64,000 nucleotides of DNA, from positions 496,001 through 560,000 of the forward strand of contig NZ_JAJUXH010000001.1 in the NCBI RefSeq assembly GCF_021390245.1, in the 5' to 3' direction. The DNA is from Dyadobacter sp. CY323 (GTDB lineage: Bacteria; Bacteroidota; Bacteroidia; Cytophagales; Spirosomataceae). Under the pieces are notes generated by a model that was given only the letters and a program-made list of their open reading frames with translations, did no database searches and was not told the origin of the DNA. Of the stretch, positions 43,172 through 52,736 are shown one piece after another. Each line of letters starts with the position of its first letter. Position 1 is the first letter of the stretch. Both the position numbers and the translations under genes were made by a program.

Positions 43172-43659
43172 TTTATCCTAAAAAGACAGGCTAACGCATC
43201 ATTAAGTTCTTTGCCTTTTCTGGTGTCCAGACTGAAGACTTTGTGGTCCTCAGGCAAGATGATCTCAATCTTGTACGCATCTTTCATTTTTTCGAGTTCT
43301 CTGGCGGTCAGCGGAGCGGAAAGTGTAAAACACCGCTGCCACCGCGTGCGGTCCGAGGTGGTGGTATAAAGAGAAAATTGGCCTTTCGCCGAAGAAAACC
43401 GCACCTCGGTAAACATCTGCACATGATAAACGAGGTCGATCTTTTCGTTGTGATAACTGAAAATCTTCTCGCCCCCGGAGCCGGAAAACGTCAGATATTC
43501 CTCTTTTCCGGAAAGAATAATATCATGATAATGCACCTTTTGTTTCGTAGACTCGCTCAGTTTCTCTTGGCATTGGGCGAGGCTCACGTTGTGAAAGCTG
43601 GGGAAAAGGCAGGTCAGACAAAAGATCCAAACCGCCCCGGTTTTGGAAAGTTTTTTCAA
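43162..43659 (-). CDS. Secreted hypothetical protein
   Basis: 165 residues with a signal peptide (A-V-W-I-F-C-L-T-C-L-F-P-S-F-H-N-V-S-L-A-Q). I do not recognise a family. The mature part is beta-rich (K-V-H-Y-H-D-I-I-L, S-L-Y-T-T-T-S-D-R-T-R-W-Q-R-C-F-T-L), with few cysteines, suggesting a periplasmic protein. It overlaps the 3' end of the deoxynucleoside kinase gene by 10 bases in convergent orientation. No function is offered. Confidence 0.65.
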   Translation of the reverse strand: MKKLSKTGAVWIFCLTCLFPSFHNVSLAQCQEKLSESTKQKVHYHDIILSGKEEYLTFSGSGGEKIFSYHNEKIDLVYHVQMFTEVRFSSAKGQFSLYTTTSDRTRWQRCFTLSAPLTARELEKMKDAYKIEIILPEDHKVFSLDTRKGKELNDALACLFRINQM

Positions 43660-43827
43660 ATTAGTCTTAGAGGATTTTCGTTGAACTTTGAGTAGCTAAA
43701 TATAAGAATGTTAGCCGAAAAACGCTGAAAATTGAGAGACTTAAAAAATTGGAGCATTTCTAGGAATTGTTTGAATAATGATGTTTGTTTGTGGGATAAC
43801 AGCGTGTTCACCTTTTTTTATACACAC

Positions 43828-44025
43828 ATGAATACCATTCAGATTTTATCCTATTTTGTCTTTACAGCCACGATTCTACTGGCTGGTTATTCTGTTTTTA
43901 CACTTCTTAGAAAGCTATTCAGTCCTGAAATCCGCGTAACGAACCGTAACACAGGCAAATCGGTTGTTCTTCCCAAGCATACCTATCCTGGTCTCGCCCA
44001 GAAATTACTTGAAGTAACTGAGTAA
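43828..44025 (+). CDS. Small membrane protein, unknown function
   Basis: 65 residues from the ATG at 43828. One transmembrane segment (Q-I-L-S-Y-F-V-F-T-A-T-I-L-L-A-G-Y-S-V-F) is followed by a basic stretch with K-H-T-Y-P-G-L-A-Q-K-L-L-E. No family recognised. Its stop codon overlaps the start of the next gene by one base (TAATG), so translation is coupled. Confidence 0.55.
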   Translation: MNTIQILSYFVFTATILLAGYSVFTLLRKLFSPEIRVTNRNTGKSVVLPKHTYPGLAQKLLEVTE

Positions 44026-44387
44026 TGGAGATAGGAGGCAAAAAGAGAAAAAAGCCTTCAAAATTCAGAACAGAAACAGTCACCCTTCTTTCAACCTTTG
44101 TCAGTGGTTTAGCATATCAGTTTCCGGAACGCTTTCCTCGCGAGATCATCCTGTTTCTGGCCGCCCCATTGAGTTATATGGTTCAATTCATTTGGGTCAG
44201 GCTATACAGTTTTCTGGATTTGAAGCTTGTAACTTTTAAGATCAATCGTTACATCAATGAATTGGAAGAAGAAAAGCAATGTCTGGGCAAAAGTAAGCTC
44301 CGCCAGTCAGAGATAGATAAAGAGATCACTGACTACCGGACCACTCTGAAAAGAAAACGGATTGAAAATCTTGACCTCGATCAATAA
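44025..44387 (+). CDS. Hypothetical membrane-associated protein
   Basis: 120 residues. A basic N terminus, then hydrophobic patches around 18-30 and 39-55 (E-I-I-L-F-L-A-A-P-L-S-Y-M-V-Q-F-I-W-V), and a long charged, probably coiled-coil C terminus (E-L-E-E-E-K-Q-C-L-G-K...). The layout suggests a membrane-anchored protein working with the preceding one. No function is offered. Confidence 0.55.
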   Translation: MEIGGKKRKKPSKFRTETVTLLSTFVSGLAYQFPERFPREIILFLAAPLSYMVQFIWVRLYSFLDLKLVTFKINRYINELEEEKQCLGKSKLRQSEIDKEITDYRTTLKRKRIENLDLDQ

Positions 44388-44390
44388 CAA

Positions 44391-44426
44391 AAAAAACTGC
44401 ATTTGGAGACTCCAAACGCAGTTTAT
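44391..44426 (-). terminator. Terminator of the tRNA-Leu gene
   Basis: On the minus strand AAACTGCGTTTGG and CCAAATGCAGTTT form a stem, with a run of T after it. It starts six bases downstream of the tRNA 3' end and on the plus strand it also lies just after the hypothetical protein's stop. Confidence 0.8.
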
Positions 44427-44431
44427 AAATG

Positions 44432-44513
44432 TGACCAGGAGGAGAGTCGAACTCCCATACCCGAAGGCACTACCCCCTCAAAGTAGCGTGTCTACCAATT
44501 TCACCACCTGGCC
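44432..44513 (-). tRNA. tRNA-Leu (GAG anticodon)
   Basis: The reverse strand folds as a class II tRNA of 82 bases: acceptor stem GGCCAGG with CCTGGTC, D arm with G-G-T, anticodon stem CTACT/GGTAG around TTGAGGG (anticodon GAG), a variable arm and a T arm GGGAG-TTCGACT-CTCCT. Discriminator base A; the CCA end is not encoded. It reads CUC and CUU leucine codons. Confidence 0.93.
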
Positions 44514-44669
44514 GAGGATCAGGATGCAAAAGTACTATTTATCTGATCTGACGCAACAGGGCAGCGAATGTTTTTTCTATTTCTGCATTAATTCATCATG
44601 AAACACTCCGGCTTTTCCGATTTTTAAGTATTTTCATGGCTTGTAGTTACTAAAAATAAGCTATTTCCC

Positions 44670-46073
44670 ATGCCCAACAACTCCCCAAACAAAAGAAGGG
44701 ACTTTATCAAAAAATTGTCGGGCGGTGCTTTGCTCGCCGCAAGTCCTGTACACGACCTCCTGGCGGGAAAACCTTCCGCCGCTCATTCCGAAGAAATACC
44801 CTGGCTGAACCAGAAAATTGCTGCGAACGATCAGATCCAGATCGCCTGCATTGGTACAGGGATCATGGGAATGGGCGATACCCGCACCGCTCTGATGGTT
44901 CCCGGTGTGAAACTAATGGCGGTTGCCGACGTGTACGATGGTCACCTTGTCCGCGCCAAAGAGCTGTTTGGAAAAGATATCCAGACCACGCGCGATTACT
45001 CGGAAATCCTCGGCCGCAAAGACATCGACGCGATCATTCTGGCAACCCCCGACCATTTGCATTCTCAGATCGGAATTGAAGCATTGAAAGCCGGAAAGGC
45101 AGTTTATTGTGAAAAACCGATGGTGCATAAGATCGAGCAGGGTTATGACATGATCAAGGCTCAGAATGAGTCCAAGAAAGTGTTTCAGGTGGGCAGTCAG
45201 CGTGTTAGCTCCATTGTTTATTCCAAAGTGAAAGAACTGTACAAGGCAGGTGCCATCGGCGAGCTCAACTTTGTGGAAGTATATTATGACAGGCATTCGG
45301 CTCAGGGTGCGTGGCAGTATTCAATCCCTCCGGATGCTTCCCCGCAGACCGTCGACTGGAACCGTTTCCTAAGCAATAAAGCGCCGAAAATGGCCTACGA
45401 TCCTTTGCGATTCTTCCGATGGAGAAATTACCAGGATTACGGGACCGGCGTTGCGGGTGACCTTTTTGTCCATTTATTTTCAGGTATGCATTACATTCTT
45501 GACAGCAAGGGACCCACACGTATAATGACCAGCGGTGGCCTTCGTTACTGGAAAGACGGACGGGATGTTCCGGATGTGATGGTAGGTATTTACGACTATC
45601 CGAAAACGGCTTCACACCCGGCATTCAACCTTACTTTACGCGTAAATTTCGCCGATGGATCGGGCGGGGGATCGGGTTTCAGGTTTGTAGGAACCGATGG
45701 CCAGATCACCTTGCAGGGAAATACGGTAACGGTGAAAAAGAAGAAAATGGCGAAAGCGCCGGGTTATACCATTGACACTTTCCCCAAAGATTTACAGGAT
45801 AAATTCCTGGCTGAGTATAAGGAAAAATATCCGTCGATACCGGAAATGTCTGAGCCGGAAATGGAGGAATACAAAGCTCCGCAGGGTTACGACGACCGCC
45901 TCGACCATTTTGCATTGTTTTTCGACGCGATGCGAGGAAAAAGGACCATCGTAGAAGATGCGGTTTTTGGAATGCGCGCAGCCGGTCCGGCATTGCTTTC
46001 AAACAAAAGCTATTTTGAAAGTACGGTGGTAAACTGGAACCCGGAGGAAATGAAGATTGTGAAATCAGTCTAG
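44670..46073 (+). CDS. Tat-exported Gfo/Idh/MocA family oxidoreductase
   Basis: 467 residues. An N-terminal twin-arginine signal (K-R-R-D-F-I-K-K then a hydrophobic stretch) precedes an NAD(P)-binding Rossmann domain (I-A-C-I-G-T-G-I-M-G-M-G-D) with the E-K-P motif (Y-C-E-K-P-M-V-H-K) and the C-terminal dehydrogenase fold that includes G-D-L-F-V-H-L. Members act on sugars or inositols. Secreted members are found in Bacteroidota and likely bind NAD(P) tightly before export. It precedes a terminator and converges on the SelA-like gene. Confidence 0.88.
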   Translation: MPNNSPNKRRDFIKKLSGGALLAASPVHDLLAGKPSAAHSEEIPWLNQKIAANDQIQIACIGTGIMGMGDTRTALMVPGVKLMAVADVYDGHLVRAKELFGKDIQTTRDYSEILGRKDIDAIILATPDHLHSQIGIEALKAGKAVYCEKPMVHKIEQGYDMIKAQNESKKVFQVGSQRVSSIVYSKVKELYKAGAIGELNFVEVYYDRHSAQGAWQYSIPPDASPQTVDWNRFLSNKAPKMAYDPLRFFRWRNYQDYGTGVAGDLFVHLFSGMHYILDSKGPTRIMTSGGLRYWKDGRDVPDVMVGIYDYPKTASHPAFNLTLRVNFADGSGGGSGFRFVGTDGQITLQGNTVTVKKKKMAKAPGYTIDTFPKDLQDKFLAEYKEKYPSIPEMSEPEMEEYKAPQGYDDRLDHFALFFDAMRGKRTIVEDAVFGMRAAGPALLSNKSYFESTVVNWNPEEMKIVKSV

Positions 46074-46094
46074 GTTGATGAGATCCGATAAAGC

Positions 46095-46128
46095 AAAAAT
46101 CCCCGGTCAGTTGTGATCGGGGATTTTT
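46095..46128. terminator. Bidirectional terminator
   Basis: AAAAATCCCCG and CGGGGATTTTT pair around an 12-base loop, between the convergent oxidoreductase and SelA-like genes. Confidence 0.85.
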
Positions 46129-46133
46129 AGTTT

Positions 46134-47813
46134 CTAGGTAGACAATGGTCGGCCCGCTGGAATGTTAATGCGTTGTTTTCCAGTTGGATATGCCGTTTTC
46201 TTTGCGGTGAATTTTGCGGTAACATATTCCACCATATCGATCTCACCCGTAATGGTATCTCCTGAGATTTTTCCGTAAAAAGTCATGACTACATTATCGC
46301 CCGGCACGCTGTAACGGCTTTGGAAACGAACTTCGTCGCCATCGATGTTACCCATCAGTTCGCGGGTAGCAAATTCACCTTTGTGTGTTCCGTAAAGGTA
46401 ATTTCCATCCTGTTTTTCAATCAGAAAAGTATGCTTGCTGGTACTTGTATAGAATTCAATGTTCACGTCCCAGCGTCCCGCTACGTCAGCCGACGGTGCT
46501 TTCATGGCGACTTCCGCTTTTGGCGCGCTGCGTTTGCGGGTTAGAATCTCGTGAATGCGATCAGCCACGATCTTGTCATTTCCCGGTCCCATCATGTACG
46601 AGGCAATCGAAATGGAGGTAGTTGGCGGGCCCGATGCAGCTTGTTGTCCACGCCTGAAGCCCGTACCGACGGCCACTCTTGGTTTTGTCGTTTGCAGCTC
46701 GTCCGCTACTTCCTGGCCTGTTATGTTCAGTTTTGTCGGGTCCCAGGTAACCGTCATTACGGGCGTGGCGTTGTCCAGCGCACCTTCTTCCGGCTCTTTA
46801 ATCGCGACCGTAACGCCGCTGATGCCCGAAACTTTTTTGGAAATATTTTCAAGCCAGGAAACCCACGTCCGCATTTCAGCTTTGTGGTCACGTACCGCCC
46901 ATGCTTCCACCGCCGCAAGCATACCGATTACTTCCTCGCGGCCAATCTTGTTGTCGCGGCAAGGTCCGTGATGCGGCGCGCTGGCCTGCCATGCCGACAT
47001 CAATACATCTTTACTTCCCAGCATTAACCCGGCACATTGCGGGCCACGGATCACTTTTCCCCCACTGTAAGCTACCACCGAGGCGCCGGCTTTCAAATGG
47101 ATGTTCGGGATCGTCAGCCTTTCAGCCGCGGCATCCACCATGATCGGAATATTTGCCGGCTTCGCGATTTTGGCAACGCTGGCAACCGACCACGGTTCAT
47201 TGCCTGGCATCATATAGATCATCGCCGTGCGCGGATTGATCGCATTCGAAAGTTCTTCCGGCGTTTCCACCGTAATGATCGTGACGCCACAATTGCGGAT
47301 CGCGTGGTCGTAAACGTTCCGTGAAGATCTTGGGATAATGACTTCTGTTTTCTCAAAACCTTCGAGATTAGGAATGCGGATCAGTTTTTCAGGATTGCCT
47401 CCGGAGATGATACCCGCCGTAACTTCATTCATTCCCGCAGCACAGCCGGCTGAAACCATCCCCCATTCCGCGCCGGTAATTTCGGCTAGACGCTGACCGA
47501 CACCAAACGCCAGCTCGTCGATCTGCACATTGTACTGGCAGGCATATTCCATCGCCTGCCTTACTTCGGGCAATTCAATGGAGGCGCCGATGATGGTGAA
47601 AGTACCACGGCAATTTATAATCGGTTCAACTCCAATGGATTGATAAATCTGTGGGCCGGCTTTCAAAGGTCCAGGCGCAGAAACTGCCGCCGCTGCTTTG
47701 TTGAACCAGTTTTTCGGACTTTTACTTTCCGCCATTGCTTCCATTGAGCCCACTAATCCGCCAGCCAACGGTATCATAGTCAGCTCTTTTAGTATTTCTC
47801 TACGTTTCATCAA
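46134..47813 (-). CDS. SelA-like PLP-dependent enzyme with export signal and C-terminal domain
   Basis: 559 residues. It starts M-M-K-R-R-E-I-L-K-E-L-T with a hydrophobic stretch to about residue 28, which looks like a Tat signal. The core is the SelA-related fold-type I PLP family (D-glucosaminate-6-phosphate ammonia-lyase-like): N-C-R-G-T-F-T-I, M-V-S-A-G-C-A-A-G-M, V-D-A-A-A-E-R and Lys253 in Y-S-G-G-K-V-I-R-G-P-Q. An extra C-terminal region of about 110 residues (from near 445) is beta-rich and absent from the core family. The gene is 28 bases after the amidohydrolase gene. Substrate is unknown; amino-sugar acids or dihydropyrimidine-like rings are possible from its relatives. Confidence 0.8.
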   Translation of the reverse strand: MMKRREILKELTMIPLAGGLVGSMEAMAESKSPKNWFNKAAAAVSAPGPLKAGPQIYQSIGVEPIINCRGTFTIIGASIELPEVRQAMEYACQYNVQIDELAFGVGQRLAEITGAEWGMVSAGCAAGMNEVTAGIISGGNPEKLIRIPNLEGFEKTEVIIPRSSRNVYDHAIRNCGVTIITVETPEELSNAINPRTAMIYMMPGNEPWSVASVAKIAKPANIPIMVDAAAERLTIPNIHLKAGASVVAYSGGKVIRGPQCAGLMLGSKDVLMSAWQASAPHHGPCRDNKIGREEVIGMLAAVEAWAVRDHKAEMRTWVSWLENISKKVSGISGVTVAIKEPEEGALDNATPVMTVTWDPTKLNITGQEVADELQTTKPRVAVGTGFRRGQQAASGPPTTSISIASYMMGPGNDKIVADRIHEILTRKRSAPKAEVAMKAPSADVAGRWDVNIEFYTSTSKHTFLIEKQDGNYLYGTHKGEFATRELMGNIDGDEVRFQSRYSVPGDNVVMTFYGKISGDTITGEIDMVEYVTAKFTAKKTAYPTGKQRINIPAGRPLST

Positions 47814-47841
47814 ATGAAGAGTTTAAAATTTTTTGAATAAA

Positions 47842-49161
47842 TCAGGGACGTGCAGGTTGCGCATTTGCAGGACGCGGACGTGGGGGCAGGATAACAGGAT
47901 CAACCAGCGCATTTAATGTATAAACAACGCTCCCGCCTTTAATCGTCAATTCCGTTTCAATCCTTTTTTTGCCTTCTATCTTACCATCACGGGCATAAAA
48001 ACCGAATTTGCCGTCACGCAGGTTCAGTACCGCTACGTCTGCCGGCGAGCCTACGGAAAGGTTTCCAAGCTCTTCTTTTTTAATTTCCTTCGCAGGATTC
48101 CAGGTACTTGCGGCGATCACGCTTTTGAAATCCATTCCCATTGCCATAAATAGCGACATAATGTTGTTCATGTCTTTCATCGCGCCGTTCATGCTGCTCG
48201 TATGCTGATCGGTACTGATAGAATTGGGGTAAAAACCTTGTTTAATAGCTGGCTTTCCCTGCGCAAAAAGGAAACTTGATCCACCGAATCCGACGTCGAA
48301 AATCACCCCTTTTTTCTGTGCCTCGATCACGTAAGGTTTCACTTTGTTCACTTCTGTATCCACGATGGATTCACGTCCACGACCACTGTTATCGCTGTTT
48401 CCACCAAAACAATGCGTATAAATGTCTCCCACACGGAATTTTTTCAAATACAGTTCTTCGAGTGATAAAACCGGATTTGCTCCGCCGAAATCCACCATAA
48501 TGGGGATATTAGCAAGCTTTCCGGCTTCCAGTGCGCGATCCGTTGGTGTCCAGTCGTGACCGTTGAAATGCGCCAGTTTTACCCCCACGATGTCGTTTGG
48601 ATATTTCTTTGCCATTTCCGCCGTTTTCACAGCATCCATTTCGTCCAGGCTATTTTCGAAATTTCCACCCGCCATTCCTTCGCCGACAATGTTCAGCATG
48701 GCTAGTACGCGGGTTTTAGAAAGATCGATCGTTTGTTTTTTGAAGGTCTCAAAGGTTTTCCACCCCGAGCTGCCCGCGTCCACCACCGTCGTCACGCCCG
48801 ACCGGAATGTAAAACCATCTGCCTGAAGTCCATTTGGCCCATTACGGTATGTTCCTTTCAGATCCGTGCCCCAGAAATAATGCACGTGAATGTCGATGAT
48901 GCCGGGGGTCACGTAAAGACCTTTGGCGTCTACTACCTGAACTGCCAGGTTTTTGTCGATGTTTTTGGCTACCAAAGCAATTTTCCCATCCGTGCCTCCC
49001 GGAGTTCCTTCGATGGCCACGTCCATGATGGCGTCAACGTTATTTTTCGGGTCAATGACATGCCCACCTTTAATCACAATGCTGTATTTTTTTTCTTGCG
49101 ACCAGGCCGTTTGACAGATCACTAAGAGAAAGAGAAAAGGTAGAAAAATGCGAATTCTCAT
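47842..49161 (-). CDS. Secreted amidohydrolase/deacetylase family metallohydrolase
   Basis: 439 residues with a Sec signal peptide (F-L-P-F-L-F-L-L-V-I-C-Q-T-A-W-S). The amidohydrolase metal motif D-I-H-V-H is present near residue 93, with later histidines in Y-T-H-C-F-G-G and T-D-Q-H-T-S. It belongs to the dihydroorotase-like family that in other bacteria is encoded with a SelA-related PLP enzyme (the EF_0837-type family), as here. The pair probably acts in succession on an N-acyl or cyclic amide substrate, but in this genome both are predicted to be outside the cytoplasm. It follows the FG-GAP gene by 76 bases. Confidence 0.85.
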   Translation of the reverse strand: MRIRIFLPFLFLLVICQTAWSQEKKYSIVIKGGHVIDPKNNVDAIMDVAIEGTPGGTDGKIALVAKNIDKNLAVQVVDAKGLYVTPGIIDIHVHYFWGTDLKGTYRNGPNGLQADGFTFRSGVTTVVDAGSSGWKTFETFKKQTIDLSKTRVLAMLNIVGEGMAGGNFENSLDEMDAVKTAEMAKKYPNDIVGVKLAHFNGHDWTPTDRALEAGKLANIPIMVDFGGANPVLSLEELYLKKFRVGDIYTHCFGGNSDNSGRGRESIVDTEVNKVKPYVIEAQKKGVIFDVGFGGSSFLFAQGKPAIKQGFYPNSISTDQHTSSMNGAMKDMNNIMSLFMAMGMDFKSVIAASTWNPAKEIKKEELGNLSVGSPADVAVLNLRDGKFGFYARDGKIEGKKRIETELTIKGGSVVYTLNALVDPVILPPRPRPANAQPARP

Positions 49162-49237
49162 AATTCTGTATGGGTTTATTGGTAAAAGTGTTTCAATTTA
49201 TTTTTAATACCACATACTTGGACAGAATTTTACACAT

Positions 49238-52200
49238 TTATTTCCCTTTGAGGGCGAGTTCAGACTTTTTAGAGTTTAATCGATTGAATTTTACACCCAT
49301 GGAATGGATGGCGGTCAACAGAATCGTTTCGTTTTTCGAGTTGCGGACCAGTGCACTTCCGCGTGCATCTCCCTGGATTAACAATCCACTTTTCTGAGGC
49401 GTTTGTGGCAAAAAGTTACCTTTTCCGTTTCCAAGCAACAGTAGCCCTACCGACGCGTCCTGCCTGCCCATATTCACTTCATTCGGAAAAAAATTTCCAG
49501 TCAGGACCACGTCTGGATTGTCGTCTGCATTTACGTCCGTGACGACAATACCAAAAACCGGGGCAAACTGTGCTTCAACAGGTAATGCGGAGATTCTAAA
49601 TTCCTCATTCCCCAGATTTTCAACATAGGCACTCTGCAGATAGGTAGCCTGGGCAGTGTAGGCGTCTTTTTTCTCGTCCGGGGTCAGAAGCTCGTCGAAA
49701 GTAGCTTTGGCGTAATCAATGTAATGCGGGTATTTACGGCGGAACTGGATCACCTGCTGGTTCAGGGCGTCGCGGGGGACGCTGGGGTAGGAGGTACCTT
49801 GTATGAAATAGCCCATTAACGGGTCAAATGTTCCGTCGCCATTAAAATCCTTCGCGATCATTTTGGCTGGCTCCGTTTGCGAGGCGCGGTAGTAAGTATT
49901 AACGCCCTCGTTTCCAGCTATGAAATCAATGTCTCCATCCCGGTCGAAATCGCCCGCCGCCAGGCTGTTCCACCATCCGGAATAAGGTGCAAAGCTATTT
50001 TTTGCAGTTTCTGTTTCCTGGAATTTCCCTTTTTTATTCTGAAATATCCGCAAAGGCATCCATTCTCCTGCTATAACCAGATCTTCGAGTCCGTCGCGAT
50101 CCGTATCGGCCCATAATGCGGAGCAAACCATTCCGGCAGTCAAAAGTTGCGGGCAATAGGCTTCGGTAACATCCGCAAACTGTATTTTGCCAGCTTTGGA
50201 ATCGTTCCGTAAAAGGTAACTGCGCGCGGGAAGTGGGTATTTGCCGGGAACCATCCGTCCGCCTATGAAAAGATCGGCATCGCCGTCTTTATCAAAATCG
50301 CTGGAAACGACGCAGGATCCGCTCACGGAAATGGAGGGTAAAGCTTCGGCAGACGACCTTGTAAAGTTTCCACGTCCATCATTCACATACAGCTGGACTT
50401 CGTAAAAAGTATGATCCGTCTCCGGCTTCTCATTTCCGCCATTCACGACGATCAAATCCTGATCTTTATCTCCATCCGCATCGAAAAATGTGGCAGAAAT
50501 GTTCTCGTGCAATGAATCCTGTGCAATCACGCGTTTCGTGAACATGCCCGAAGCTTGTTGAAAATAAATGCATGGCTTACCCTTTTTGTAACTGGCGCCT
50601 ACAAAGAAATCGTCCAGCCCATCCTGATTGGCGTCGCCAACTGCGATCGGAAATCCACTTTTCGAGAGCATTTTATGCAACGCCGCGGTTTGTTTGAAAT
50701 CGATAAACGTTGACTTTTGATGCTGGTAATCCAGTTTTACCTCATTTGTTACGTCAGTGAAGTAAGGCTCGGCTTTGTGTTCTTCAGGTGTTTGCAGAGA
50801 GTTTCCTGCGTTTTTTTGTTCGACAACCAATTGCTGATTCGCTTTTACATTGTAAAGCTTTTGCGACATTCCGCCCGGCCATATAACCTTCATACTATCA
50901 ATCACTTGCGAGCTGCCGAGGCCAAAATGAATGCCTGTGCCGACCGAAGATAAAAAGCCGCGGGCCACGTACATTTCGGCGTATTGCGTTTGTTTTTCAT
51001 GCCAAATAGTAACTGTGCTTCCAATTCCCGCCAGGTTTCCTTTTTTTCCTTTAAGAGATATCGAAATGAAGTTGGCAGCCGCTTTTTCCCTGCTTTTATT
51101 TTGGTAGATAAATGCTTCTGAATCAATGTTATTTACCACCAGATCCAGATCGCCGTCACCATCCAGATCGGCATATGCGGCTCCATTTGAATAAGAAAGT
51201 TCGTCCAGTCCCCAGTTGGTCGACGTGTTTTCGAAAGTGAGGTTTCCCGCATTTTTGTAGGCATAGTTGGCGATTTTAACCTCAGGTACTTTTTGGATCA
51301 GTTCCAATGCATTTTGCTGCTTAAAATTATTGGTACCAAAATTCGAAAAGTCTTCTTTGAACTGGATGAAATCCCGGTCGGTCACATCGCGGCGATACCC
51401 GTTTGTGATAAAAATATCTTTCAAACCGTCATTATCGTAATCTGCGATCAGCGGCGCCCAGCTCCAGTCTGTCTTGGAAATGCCGGCAACCAGTCCGATT
51501 TCAGAAAATAGGGGAAATGTGTTTTTGGCAGATAAAGTGCCGAGGTTGAGTTGGAGCGTATTTCGCATGTACTGCAACTGGTAGCCATACTGCTCCGAAA
51601 TACTCATTTCTTTCCGGTCGTAATCTTGTCCGGCGAGCATTTTCTTCTGTCGGAGATTGTCTTCCGGCAGCATATCCAGCTGGAAAATGTCGGGATAGGT
51701 ATCGTTATTAATATCCGCAATATCCAGGCCCATTCCGAAAAGGCTGGTGTGGGCCGTCGATTTCTTGATCACATTTTCAAAAGTAGGATTTGAGTTACCA
51801 GAATTAAGGTAAAGAATATCACTGCTGATGAAGTCGTTGGAACAATAAATATCCGGGTAACCGTCTTTATTTAAATCACTTATAGCAAGTCCGAGACCCA
51901 GCCCCTCGAATTTCACACCCGCTTCCCGGGAGATATTGCGGTATTGAGGAATGCCATTTTCGCCCACTCCGTCATTAAGATAAAACCGGCCGGTACTCGG
52001 GTAAGACCCGTCGTTGTAGGTTTGTCGGATAAAATTGGGATTTTGAAGATCAGGCGCAGTGTTCATCAGATAGGCATCCAGGTCTCCGTCCAGATCTGCA
52101 TCGAAAAAAGCGGTTTGCGTGGTGAATGCATTGTCATTCAATCCATACGCTTTTGCCTGATCCTTGAACACCGGAATGCCGTCCTGATTATTTCCCTGAT

Positions 52201-52660
52201 TTATAAAAAGCAGATTTTCAGAATCGGGCATTTTAATGTGTTTCGCCACACTCACATAGATATCAAGTAATCCATCCTGATTGATATCGACCATGGAAAT
52301 ACCGGTGCACCAGCGCCTGGTGATCAGTCCCGCTTTTTCTGTTACATCTTTAAATTCCCATTTATTGGAAAGCGTATCAATTTTGCTGAGATACAATTTA
52401 CAGCTTACCTGGTTGCCGCCGAGGAAAACATCGGGCTTTCCGTCACCATTCAAATCGCCAATTCCCACGCCCCCGCCATTATAAAAATTCGTGAATGTGA
52501 ACGGGTTAATGGAGTCGTTTGGTGTGAGTTTATTTACGAAACGGACATTTGTTTCATCCGAATTGTGACTGGTAAACAGCGTTTCTCTCTTGTTTTTACA
52601 AGAAATAAAAAAACTGGTCAACACCGTCGGGAGCAAAAAAATGAAAAGGGCTTTTTTCAT
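49238..52660 (-). CDS. FG-GAP/VCBS repeat lipoprotein with ASPIC/UnbV domain
   Basis: 1140 residues. A lipoprotein signal ends at Cys21 (F-I-S-C). About fourteen calcium-binding D-x-[DN]-x-D-G-x-x-D repeats are spread over the chain, forming one or two beta-propellers, with an ASPIC/UnbV domain at about residues 525-600 (G-I-G-S-T-V-T-I, G-L-G-S-S, V-I-W-P-G-G). This CRTAC1-like architecture is frequent beside SusCD genes in Cytophagales and is thought to sit at the cell surface. It may bind a glycan or calcium; no enzymatic residues can be named. It is in the same orientation as SusC and SusD, 76 bases after susD. Confidence 0.9.
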   Translation of the reverse strand: MKKALFIFLLPTVLTSFFISCKNKRETLFTSHNSDETNVRFVNKLTPNDSINPFTFTNFYNGGGVGIGDLNGDGKPDVFLGGNQVSCKLYLSKIDTLSNKWEFKDVTEKAGLITRRWCTGISMVDINQDGLLDIYVSVAKHIKMPDSENLLFINQGNNQDGIPVFKDQAKAYGLNDNAFTTQTAFFDADLDGDLDAYLMNTAPDLQNPNFIRQTYNDGSYPSTGRFYLNDGVGENGIPQYRNISREAGVKFEGLGLGLAISDLNKDGYPDIYCSNDFISSDILYLNSGNSNPTFENVIKKSTAHTSLFGMGLDIADINNDTYPDIFQLDMLPEDNLRQKKMLAGQDYDRKEMSISEQYGYQLQYMRNTLQLNLGTLSAKNTFPLFSEIGLVAGISKTDWSWAPLIADYDNDGLKDIFITNGYRRDVTDRDFIQFKEDFSNFGTNNFKQQNALELIQKVPEVKIANYAYKNAGNLTFENTSTNWGLDELSYSNGAAYADLDGDGDLDLVVNNIDSEAFIYQNKSREKAAANFISISLKGKKGNLAGIGSTVTIWHEKQTQYAEMYVARGFLSSVGTGIHFGLGSSQVIDSMKVIWPGGMSQKLYNVKANQQLVVEQKNAGNSLQTPEEHKAEPYFTDVTNEVKLDYQHQKSTFIDFKQTAALHKMLSKSGFPIAVGDANQDGLDDFFVGASYKKGKPCIYFQQASGMFTKRVIAQDSLHENISATFFDADGDKDQDLIVVNGGNEKPETDHTFYEVQLYVNDGRGNFTRSSAEALPSISVSGSCVVSSDFDKDGDADLFIGGRMVPGKYPLPARSYLLRNDSKAGKIQFADVTEAYCPQLLTAGMVCSALWADTDRDGLEDLVIAGEWMPLRIFQNKKGKFQETETAKNSFAPYSGWWNSLAAGDFDRDGDIDFIAGNEGVNTYYRASQTEPAKMIAKDFNGDGTFDPLMGYFIQGTSYPSVPRDALNQQVIQFRRKYPHYIDYAKATFDELLTPDEKKDAYTAQATYLQSAYVENLGNEEFRISALPVEAQFAPVFGIVVTDVNADDNPDVVLTGNFFPNEVNMGRQDASVGLLLLGNGKGNFLPQTPQKSGLLIQGDARGSALVRNSKNETILLTAIHSMGVKFNRLNSKKSELALKGK

Positions 52661-52736
52661 GAAAAGCGATTATACTACAAATGACACCAGTGATGAGCCG
52701 GTGCCATTCGTATGATTTTCAGTAAGGTAAAGAGTA

